Positions 1 to 4,908 of a DNA stretch of 6,149 bases are shown piece after piece. The stretch comes from Treponema sp. GTDB taxonomy: Bacteria > Spirochaetota > Spirochaetia > Treponematales > Breznakiellaceae. Under the pieces are notes generated by a model, which had not been told where the DNA came from, ran no database searches, and saw only the letters and a list, made by a program, of their open reading frames with translations. The stretch covers positions 1 through 6,149 of the forward strand of contig WQWD01000150.1 of NCBI GenBank assembly GCA_009785545.1, given 5' to 3'. Numbering within the stretch: position 1 is the first letter of the stretch; the number at the start of each line of letters is the position of its first letter. The position numbers and the translations under genes were made by a program.

Positions 1-788
1 CCCGAAATTTCCGACGCAGCCCTTACAATTTCCCTTGCGGCGATTATCTCGTTCTCCATCGAATCCGAAAGAGATACACGGATTGTGTCTCCAATACCTT
101 CTGCCAGCAAGGTAACGAGAGCCGCCGTATTCCTTACAACACCTGCTGTCAGCGGGCCTGCCTCGGTTACTCCGATATGCAGTGGTGCATCTGTACGGTC
201 GGCAAGGATTCGGTTTGCCTTTATATTATCGGCAATTCCACTGGCTTTTATAGATACCAGATAATTGTAAAAACCACATTCTTCAAACACAGCGATTTCC
301 CGCATGGCGGCCTCTACAAGCGCTTCAGCCGTATCCATGCCGTTTTCTACTTTTTCATTAATGTCCTTTGGCAAACTGCCCGCATTTACTCCAATGCGAA
401 TGGGAATATTCCCGCAAGCGGCTTTTTCAAGAACAGCAAGTATTTTTTCCTTACTTCCGATATTTCCGGGATTGATACGGATCGCCGCAATGGGAAAGTC
501 CATACAGCGAAGGGCGATTTTGTAGTCAAAATGAATGTCCGCAACAAGAGGCATAGAAACCATCTGAGAGAGAGCCCCCAAGGTTTCAGCTTTTTGGATA
601 GTGGGAACGGCGAATCTGAGCACCTGACAGCCCAAATCGCTAAGTATTTTTATTTTAACAGCGGCACTCTCCAAATCACTTTCGCAGAGGTCTTCTTTCC
701 ACATTGTTTGAATGACGACAGGCATATTGCCGCCAATTTGCGTCGGCTTCACATGAGCGAATCCGCCTACTGTCACTATCTTTGACAT
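1..788 (-). CDS. ispG: IspG (GcpE), 4-hydroxy-3-methylbut-2-enyl diphosphate synthase, N-terminal part; C-terminus outside window
   Basis: IspG is a cytosolic iron-sulfur enzyme that reductively converts MEcPP to HMBPP in the MEP isoprenoid pathway. The minus-strand reading frame runs 262 codons from ATG at 788-786 to the window edge without a stop. IspG TIM-barrel motifs appear in order: GGNMPVVIQTM (residues 19-29), VLRFAVPT (57-63 region), PLVADIHFDYKIAL (80-93), IRINPGNIGS (103-112), IRIGVNAGSLP (130-140), LHIGVTEAGPLTAG (203-216) and EGIGDTIRVSLSDS (230-243). The family is about 360-410 residues, so the C-terminal [4Fe-4S] domain with its CPxCGR cysteines should begin just beyond position 1. 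Residues 26-31 read IQTMWK where most bacteria have QSMTN. The ATG is the only sensible start because the VGG-type N-terminus follows at once, but no Shine-Dalgarno is visible. The gene diverges from the lipoprotein gene and starts 29 bp from the end of a palindromic element. The family call is certain. Confidence 0.96.
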   Translation of the reverse strand, partial: MSKIVTVGGFAHVKPTQIGGNMPVVIQTMWKEDLCESDLESAAVKIKILSDLGCQVLRFAVPTIQKAETLGALSQMVSMPLVADIHFDYKIALRCMDFPIAAIRINPGNIGSKEKILAVLEKAACGNIPIRIGVNAGSLPKDINEKVENGMDTAEALVEAAMREIAVFEECGFYNYLVSIKASGIADNIKANRILADRTDAPLHIGVTEAGPLTAGVVRNTAALVTLLAEGIGDTIRVSLSDSMENEIIAAREIVRAASEIS

Positions 789-799
789 TTTAAATAAAT

Positions 800-831
800 A
801 TCATATAAATTGAAAAAAACAAAGTATGCAA
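800..831 (-). promoter_or_regulatory. possible ispG promoter with its -35 inside the palindrome end
   Basis: Read on the minus strand, TTGCAT (831-826) could serve as a -35. TATGAT (805-800, five of six consensus bases) lies 20 bp downstream, and the weaker TTATAT (808-803) lies 17 bp downstream. Neither combination is ideal. Transcription would begin roughly 5-10 nt before the ispG ATG, giving a nearly leaderless mRNA that would fit the absent Shine-Dalgarno. The -35 is part of the terminal repeat of the 818-1068 element. This is a weak call from sequence alone. Confidence 0.25.
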
Positions 832-1068
832 GGGGGGTTAGACAATCATTGACAGGGGGAGAGGCGTGGCTGGCAGGGAAAAACTCTGCCGAAGAGTCCA
901 CTCCAGAACCTCAGCAGAGGATAGAAAAGCCTTAAGTGAATTTGTAGTTGCAATGAGAATATTTTAAATTGCTGAGTTTCTTTCGTGGGGAGCGGCAGAG
1001 ATGTTTCTCCCTGCCAGCCACGCCTCTCCCCCTGTCGGTGGTCGTATCCACCCCTTGCGTACTTTGTC
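818..1068. repeat. palindromic element 1: 251-bp imperfect inverted repeat, MITE-like
   Basis: The two halves are imperfect reverse complements. The outer left end (from 818, AACAAAGTATGCAAGGGG) pairs with the right end (1068 inward, GACAAAGTACGCAAGGGG). A perfect 29-bp arm at 851-879 matches 1008-1036. Pairing continues inward with CTGCCG (886-891 with 993-998 region) and a CTCAGCA segment, leaving a central A+T-rich loop of about 80 nt. There is no ORF, transposase or tRNA-like content inside. The termini recur in the element at 2444-2642 although the bodies differ. I see no convincing target-site duplication. A non-autonomous transposable element is the simplest reading; a structured RNA or a recombination site are alternatives. 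Confidence 0.85.
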
Positions 1069-1097
1069 TAAAGCTGTACAAATTGCGCAATTATGGG

Positions 1098-1127
1098 TTG
1101 ACAATTATTACAATGTAATTGTATAAT
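1098..1127 (+). promoter_or_regulatory. strong sigma70-type promoter upstream of the LRR lipoprotein gene
   Basis: A perfect -35 TTGACA (1098-1103) and a perfect -10 TATAAT (1122-1127) are separated by 18 bp, which is as good as a housekeeping promoter gets. The predicted start is near 1134, giving a 5' leader of about 190 nt before the lipoprotein ATG at 1323. The promoter lies just outside palindromic element 1 and points toward the lipoprotein gene. A perfect 12-bp palindrome, AATTGCGCAATT (1081-1092), sits directly upstream of the -35. Confidence 0.8.
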
Positions 1128-1136
1128 CTTACAATG
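1107..1136. promoter_or_regulatory. operator-like symmetry within the promoter
   Basis: ATTACAATGTAAT (1107-1119) is a 13-bp palindrome centred on 1113, inside the spacer between -35 and -10. The octamer TTACAATG occurs at 1108-1115 and again at 1129-1136, 21 bp apart, so both copies would lie on the same face of the helix (about two turns) and bracket the -10. A wider inverted repeat ACAATTA (1101-1107) / TAATTGT (1116-1122) overlaps the -35 and -10 edges. This is where a repressor would bind. No regulator gene is present in the window, and A+T richness makes some chance symmetry expected. Confidence 0.4.
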
Positions 1137-1215
1137 ATTAGAGAAAGGGCTGTTTGCTCAGTAAAGATTAATACCCCCCATATTCTTTAACAAATAACAA
1201 CAATCATAATATAGC

Positions 1216-1293
1216 AAAAAAGCCCTCCGGGAACACTTGTGAACTTGTCCATGTCCACTTGGCAGGGGCAAGTTCACTTGCGGGGTTTTTTTT
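1216..1293 (+). terminator. intrinsic terminator in the lipoprotein leader (candidate attenuator)
   Basis: GTGAACTTGTCC (1239-1250) pairs with GGGCAAGTTCAC (1266-1277): nine Watson-Crick pairs, one U-G pair and two more G-C pairs, around a 15-nt loop. Short outer pairings CCG (1227-1229) with CGG (1281-1283) and A6 (1216-1221) with the U tract are possible. Eight T residues follow at 1286-1293. On the opposite strand the A6 becomes a U6 tract after GGGC, so the hairpin may act in both directions. It lies between the strong promoter and the lipoprotein ATG, 30 nt before the start codon. No convincing promoter lies between it and the gene, which suggests attenuation or a separate short RNA of about 160 nt. 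Confidence 0.72.
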
Positions 1294-1311
1294 ATACACA
1301 CATCGCAAAAT

Positions 1312-1317
1312 GAGGAG
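1312..1317 (+). promoter_or_regulatory. Shine-Dalgarno of the LRR lipoprotein gene
   Basis: GAGGAG stands 5 nt before the ATG at 1323, which fixes the start. It lies only 19 nt after the terminator U tract. By contrast, neither ispG nor the AMMECR1 gene has a recognisable Shine-Dalgarno. Confidence 0.8.
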
Positions 1318-1322
1318 TTAAA

Positions 1323-2294
1323 ATGAAGAAATTGGTTTTAGGTATAACGTTAATGGCAGCTATGGTGTTTTCTGCCTGTACGCAGCATGATCCGGAAAGG
1401 TACTTTGAAGCTGAACCGATAGACGGCGGCACATCAGTGCGGATTACAGGCTACATTGGTACAAGCTGGGAAGTCAATATCCCATCAAGGATACAAGGCT
1501 TGCCCGTTACTGAAATTGGTGAAAGAGCGTTTAGTAATAGAAATCTGATCAGAGTTACAATTCCTAACAGCGTTACTTACATCGGGGATTGGGCATTTGA
1601 GGACAACCAACTAACCAGCATTACAATTCCTAACAGCGTTACTTACATCGGGGATTGGGCATTTGGCGATAACCAACTGACCAGCGTTACCATTCCTAAC
1701 AGTGTTACTTCTATCGGGAATAGTGCATTTTTGATTAACGAACTGACCAGCGTTACCATTCCTGACAGCGTTATTTCTATCGGATATCGGGCATTTTCGA
1801 ACAACCAACTGACCAGTGTTACCATTCCTAACAGCGTTACTTTTATTGGAGGTCATGCATTTTTTGCCAACCAACTGACCAGTGTTACCATTCCTAACAG
1901 TGTTACTTCCATCGAGGAGATGGCATTTTCGTGGAACCAACTGGCTAGCGTTACTATTGGAAACAGCGTTACTCACATCGGGGAGATGGCATTTGATAAC
2001 AACCAACTGTCCAGCGTTACCATTCCTAACAGCGTTATTTACATCCAGCCTAGGGCATTTAGGAACAACCAACTGTCCAGCGTTACCATTCCTGACAGCG
2101 TTATTTCTATCGGATATGAGGCATTTTCGAACAACCAACTGACCAGCGTTACCATTGGCAATAGTGTTACTATCATCAGGGATAGGGCATTTACGCGCAA
2201 CCAACTGACCAGTGTTTCCATCCCTAGCCATACTGAAATAGGAACTGGGAATTTTCCCTCCTTCGACAGCGGTGTTACTATAAACCGCCAGTAA
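1323..2294 (+). CDS. BspA/LrrA-type leucine-rich-repeat surface lipoprotein
   Basis: The 323-residue precursor begins with a lipoprotein signal, MKKLVLGITLMAAMVFSAC, with Cys19 as the lipidated residue in a spirochaete-style lipobox (FSAC). Residues 36-74 form an N-terminal cap with one degenerate repeat (GLPVTEIGERAF). Ten perfectly spaced 22-residue units follow from Leu75 to Gln294, typified by LTSVTIPNSV then T-x-I-G-x-x-A-F-x-x-N-Q, and a C-terminal cap (295-323) ends the protein. This is the BspA-like LRR_5 class; known members such as T. denticola LrrA and Tannerella BspA act at the cell surface in adhesion and coaggregation. The exact ligand here is unknown. Its own promoter, an attenuator-like leader and two flanking palindromes make it look like a self-contained accessory unit. 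AAs 15-16 and 19-20 of each unit vary strongly while the scaffold is almost invariant. The family assignment is secure; the adhesin role is inferred. Confidence 0.93.
   Translation: MKKLVLGITLMAAMVFSACTQHDPERYFEAEPIDGGTSVRITGYIGTSWEVNIPSRIQGLPVTEIGERAFSNRNLIRVTIPNSVTYIGDWAFEDNQLTSITIPNSVTYIGDWAFGDNQLTSVTIPNSVTSIGNSAFLINELTSVTIPDSVISIGYRAFSNNQLTSVTIPNSVTFIGGHAFFANQLTSVTIPNSVTSIEEMAFSWNQLASVTIGNSVTHIGEMAFDNNQLSSVTIPNSVIYIQPRAFRNNQLSSVTIPDSVISIGYEAFSNNQLTSVTIGNSVTIIRDRAFTRNQLTSVSIPSHTEIGTGNFPSFDSGVTINRQ
1545..2204 (+). repeat. ten tandem 66-nt repeats encoding LRR units
   Basis: Each unit begins at the Leu codon of an L-x-S-V-T-I motif: 1545, 1611, 1677, 1743, 1809, 1875, 1941, 2007, 2073 and 2139. 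The period is exactly 66 nt with no indels. Units 1 and 2 are nearly identical through TTCCTAACAGCGTTACTTAC and the following 20 bases. Unit 4 (1743-1808) and unit 9 (2073-2138) differ at only 3 of 66 positions although they are five units apart. Unit number could change by unequal recombination or slippage. Confidence 0.95.
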
Positions 2295-2303
2295 TCTATG
2301 GTG

Positions 2304-2363
2304 ACACTGCTTGAAGAGTTTGCGCTTTTAACTAACGGTTAAAATAAACGTTTTTAGCAGTGT
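2304..2363. other. nested stem-loop downstream of the lipoprotein gene
   Basis: An outer stem, ACACTGCT (2304-2311) with AGCAGTGT (2356-2363), encloses an inner stem, TTTTAAC (2326-2332) with GTTAAAA (2338-2344). Both stems are perfect and concentric, separated by unpaired segments of 14 and 11 nt. It lies 9 nt after the lipoprotein stop codon. It may stabilise the 3' end of the transcript. Arms this short could arise by chance, so confidence is modest. Confidence 0.4.
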
Positions 2364-2374
2364 TTATGTTTCCA

Positions 2375-2405
2375 GGACGTGTCCCGTAACTTTTGGGACA
2401 CGTCC
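2375..2405 (+). terminator. perfect 11-bp hairpin, probable lipoprotein-gene terminator
   Basis: GGACGTGTCCC (2375-2385) and GGGACACGTCC (2395-2405) pair without a mismatch around the 9-nt loop GTAACTTTT. The sequence after it, CCTTTAAC, has only a weak T run, so Rho-independent termination would be partial. Placement after the lipoprotein stop supports a 3'-end role. It could instead be a dispersed REP-type palindrome, because such perfect G+C-rich hairpins are often genome-wide repeats. Confidence 0.55.
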
Positions 2406-2443
2406 CCTTTAACAATCATGATTGATTACCACCCCCCGCCACA

Positions 2444-2642
2444 GACTTGTACGCAAAGGGGTGGTATATAACACGGGCAGGCGGACTGCGAAAAGCACTG
2501 TCGGCGAAATACGGCTGTGTAGTGCAAGCCCGTCACGCCAGAGCGTGTCGTAGATACTGCCACAGCCGTTCCTGAGCCGACAGGGATTTTCGCAGTCCGC
2601 CTGCCATAATTGTAATACACCAGCCCCTTTGCGTACGATGTC
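2444..2642. repeat. palindromic element 2: 199-bp long inverted repeat sharing termini with element 1
   Basis: The element folds almost end to end. GTACGCAAAGGGG (2449-2461) pairs with 2624-2636, GGCAGGCGGACTGCGAAAA (2476-2494) with 2587-2605, CTGTCGGC (2498-2505) with 2576-2583 and ACGGCTGTG (2511-2519) with 2561-2569. An apical mini-hairpin CACGC-CAGA-GCGTG lies at 2534-2547. The ends read GACTTGTACGCAAAGGGG on the left and GACATCGTACGCAAAGGGG on the right strand, close to GACAAAGTACGCAAGGGG of the element at 818-1068. The bodies of the two are unrelated apart from short GACAGGG and GGCAGG segments. There is no coding content and no clear target-site duplication. Confidence 0.87.
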
Positions 2643-2659
2643 AAAACCTCTAGTATAAA
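2629..2659 (+). promoter_or_regulatory. possible promoter of the amrA-murE operon reaching into element 2
   Basis: TTGCGT (2629-2634), inside the right terminus of the palindrome, and TATAAA (2654-2659) are separated by 19 bp. A second TATAAT at 2675-2680 is closer to consensus but lies only 7 bp before the ATG and has no good -35. Both options are weak. They are listed because no other promoter is visible for the operon. Confidence 0.28.
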
Positions 2660-2687
2660 ACAGACTAAAAGTAATATAATAAACATT

Positions 2688-3278
2688 ATGGGATTTACGC
2701 TTACAACAAAAGAGCAAAATATACTTCTTGCCGATGCCCGTGAAGCGATAACAGCAGCGCTGGAACGCCGAAAGCCATCTTTTCATCAGATTGATGAGCA
2801 GTCTGTTTTAAATACGCCTTGCGGAGCGTTTGTATCGCTGCATAAGGGGAGAGACTTGCGAGGCTGTATCGGCAGGATGACTGCTTTAGATACGAAAGCC
2901 GCTTTCGGTGCGAAAGATTCAAACCTGCCTCTTTTTGAGACTGTCCGTTTGATGGCAAAGGAAGCGGCGTTTGGCGACCCTCGTTTTCCGCCGCTTAACA
3001 AGGAAGAACTTAACATTTGTCATATCGAGGTATCTGCTCTTTCGCCGATGACACTCTGCCACGACCCCATGTTGGTTAAAGTCGGAACGCACGGATTGTA
3101 TCTTACTGCCAGCGGACGTTCGGGCGTTCTGCTTCCTCAGGTTCCAGTGGAACAGGGATGGACGTTACACGAATATCTTGAATACATCTGCATAAAAGCC
3201 GGGTTGCCGCCGGGCTCGTACAAAACACCTAACGCACAGCTTTATACTTTTACAGCAATTATTTTTACGGAGAAATAA
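2688..3278 (+). CDS. amrA: AMMECR1-domain protein, AmmeMemoRadiSam system protein A
   Basis: The 196-residue soluble protein spans a single AMMECR1 domain. The start L-T-x-x-E-Q-x-x-L-L with A-R-E-A-I (residues 5-21) is typical, then come GAFVSLHKGRDLRGCIGRM (46-64) with the LRGCIG signature at 57-62, AAFGDPRFPPL (93-103), IEVSALSPM (113-121), GTHGLYL (133-139) and GVLLPQVPVEQGWTLHEYLE (146-165) followed by KAGLP. In many bacteria and archaea this domain is encoded with a MEMO1-like protein and a radical SAM protein; the joint biochemical role is unresolved. Neither partner is seen here. It ends 4 bp before murE, and the murE Shine-Dalgarno lies in its last codons, so the two are cotranscribed. 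The start is set by the conserved N-terminus; no Shine-Dalgarno is seen. Family identity is secure, function unknown. Confidence 0.93.
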   Translation: MGFTLTTKEQNILLADAREAITAALERRKPSFHQIDEQSVLNTPCGAFVSLHKGRDLRGCIGRMTALDTKAAFGAKDSNLPLFETVRLMAKEAAFGDPRFPPLNKEELNICHIEVSALSPMTLCHDPMLVKVGTHGLYLTASGRSGVLLPQVPVEQGWTLHEYLEYICIKAGLPPGSYKTPNAQLYTFTAIIFTEK

Positions 3279-3282
3279 ATTT

Positions 3283-4908
3283 ATGAAACGAGAATTATTT
3301 GATTTTTTAACAAAAGACATCATCGAGAAATCAGGCATTATCGCTGTTGACGAGCGGCTAAATCCGCAAATCACCGGGCTTGAATACGATTCACGGGAAG
3401 TAAAACCCGGAAATCTTTTTTTTGCACTGCCCGGTCTTCATACCGACGGCAGCCTCTACATTGACGATGCGATAAAAAACGGAGCTGCCGCAATCATTTA
3501 CGAAAGCGATGACGTCAAACATAACCCTGATGTCGCATATATAAAAGTAAAAAGTGCACGCTTTGCGATGTCGCCGGTGTCGGCATCTTTTTATGATTTT
3601 CCTTCCCGGCGTTTGCTGGTAATCGGCGTTACTGGAACCGAAGGCAAAAGCACTTGCGTCTCTTTTATCTGGCAATTTTTAAAATTGATGGGAAAAAAGG
3701 CGGGGTTTATCTCTACAGTCCAGCACTGTATGGGCGGCGAAGTTCTTTGGAACCCTGAACATCAAACAACCCCGGAAGCGCCAGTTGTTCAGAAACTGCT
3801 GTCAGAAATGGCAGATAACGGCTGCGATTATGTTGTGCTTGAATCGAGTTCTCACGCCTTGTCGCCAAGAACAAACCGGCTTGGCGATGTGGATTTTTGC
3901 TCCGCAGTTCTTACCAATATAACCCATGAACATCTGGAATTTCATGGAACATGGGAGCAGTACAGAGATGATAAAACAAATCTTTTCCGTGCTGTAAACC
4001 GCTACAAACCAACACAGGAAATTCTGAACAAATACGCAGGCTCTTTTCTTGAGCCGTTTAACGTATTAAATGCCGATGACGAAAGCTCAAAATATATCGC
4101 CAATCTTATGCAGATAAAATCATATTATTACAGCCCGTCAGGTAAAACATCGAACATAGACATTTGTCTGGAAAAAATTGAAAGCAGTGCCGGCGGCAGC
4201 CGTTACACGCTTTTTATCCCCAAACTCAATGAACATCTGGATGTAAAAGATAATCTGCCGGGAGCGTATAACTCTTACAACGTAATGGCGTCAATGCTGG
4301 CAGTTTCTGGTCTTTTGAATGTACCGTTACGTGAAATCGCCCCATTTGCGGAAAACTTAAAACCTGTAAAAGGAAGAATGACAACCATCGAAAAAGGCCA
4401 GCTATTTGAAGTAGTTGTGGATTACGCCCACACGCCTTCATCGTTTCAGACAATCTTTCCTCCGCTTTACGACAGGCTCAAAAAAACAGGTGGCAAGATC
4501 ATCAGTCTCTTTGGTTCGCCGGGAGAACGTGACACAAAAAAACGTTATGAACAGGGAAAAATCGCTGCGGCTTATTCGGATATAGTCATACTTACAGACG
4601 AAGATCCTCGCGGCGAAGATTCAATGGCAATCATCGAGGAAATAGCAAAAGGCTGCGAAGACGGCTGGAACGATTCGGCGAGCCAAGGCGGCAGTGCAAA
4701 ATCGCAAAAACTGACCCGAGGCGAAAACTTGTTTTTAATCCCTGACAGGCCGCAAGCGATCCGCAAAGCGTTCAGCCTCGCGTGCAAAGGCGACATTGTT
4801 CTATTGCTTGGCAAAGGGCACGAAAATTCGATCATTTACGCAGATCATGTTATGCCGTTTGACGAAATCGCCGAAGCGGAAAAAGCGCTTGAGGAACTGG
4901 GGTATTAG
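3283..4908 (+). CDS. murE: MurE, UDP-N-acetylmuramoyl-tripeptide synthetase
   Basis: MurE is the cytosolic ATP-dependent ligase that adds the third residue (a diamino acid) to UDP-MurNAc-L-Ala-D-Glu in peptidoglycan synthesis. The 541 residues show the full family layout. The N-terminal UDP-binding domain has DSREVKPGNLFFALPG (36-51). The central domain has the P-loop GTEGKST (118-124), TTPEAP (162-167), ESSSHAL (187-193), NITHEHLEFHGTWEQY (212-227), the presumed carbamylated Lys231, and GAYNSYNVMAS (327-337). The C-terminal domain has KGRM (363-366), VDYAHTPSSF (379-388), GSPGERDTKKR (411-421), EDPRGED (440-446) and LLLGKGHE (507-514). The DNPR motif that reads meso-DAP in E. coli is EDPR here, so the added amino acid may not be DAP. 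A low-complexity Ser/Gly/Lys stretch at 463-480 is longer than in most family members. GGAG (3269-3272), 10 nt before the ATG, lies inside the upstream gene. Its stop overlaps the convergent gene by 4 bp. Confidence 0.96.
   Translation: MKRELFDFLTKDIIEKSGIIAVDERLNPQITGLEYDSREVKPGNLFFALPGLHTDGSLYIDDAIKNGAAAIIYESDDVKHNPDVAYIKVKSARFAMSPVSASFYDFPSRRLLVIGVTGTEGKSTCVSFIWQFLKLMGKKAGFISTVQHCMGGEVLWNPEHQTTPEAPVVQKLLSEMADNGCDYVVLESSSHALSPRTNRLGDVDFCSAVLTNITHEHLEFHGTWEQYRDDKTNLFRAVNRYKPTQEILNKYAGSFLEPFNVLNADDESSKYIANLMQIKSYYYSPSGKTSNIDICLEKIESSAGGSRYTLFIPKLNEHLDVKDNLPGAYNSYNVMASMLAVSGLLNVPLREIAPFAENLKPVKGRMTTIEKGQLFEVVVDYAHTPSSFQTIFPPLYDRLKKTGGKIISLFGSPGERDTKKRYEQGKIAAAYSDIVILTDEDPRGEDSMAIIEEIAKGCEDGWNDSASQGGSAKSQKLTRGENLFLIPDRPQAIRKAFSLACKGDIVLLLGKGHENSIIYADHVMPFDEIAEAEKALEELGY

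Noticed and set aside
177..785. 202-codon plus-strand frame opposite ispG
   Set aside because: The minus strand encodes a clear IspG with every family motif, while the plus-strand translation is rich in Phe, Tyr and His with no family pattern.
1545..2204. 66-nt repeats as a CRISPR array
   Set aside because: There are no spacers: the repeats are contiguous, in frame and code for LRR units within a single long ORF.
1611..2231. 206-codon open frame on the minus strand through the LRR array
   Set aside because: The 66-nt period is a multiple of three, so one stop-free unit makes the whole antisense frame open. It has no signal, no ribosome site and a monotonous repeat translation. It is a shadow of the lipoprotein gene.
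818..2642. Palindromes as integron attC sites flanking a gene cassette (Treponema denticola has an integron)
   Set aside because: A GTTAGAC core-like heptamer is at 837-843, but its inverse partner is not in a matching place in element 1 or 2, and the elements are longer and far more base-paired than attC sites. The lipoprotein also has its own promoter, unlike typical cassettes.
810..2650. Target-site duplications around either palindrome
   Set aside because: Flanks compared for 2-9 bp at both elements show no convincing direct repeat, so insertion by transposition is not proven by the sequence.
2409..2786. 125-codon minus-strand frame across element 2 and the start of amrA
   Set aside because: It runs through a palindrome and antisense to a conserved N-terminus, has no ribosome site and matches no protein family I know.
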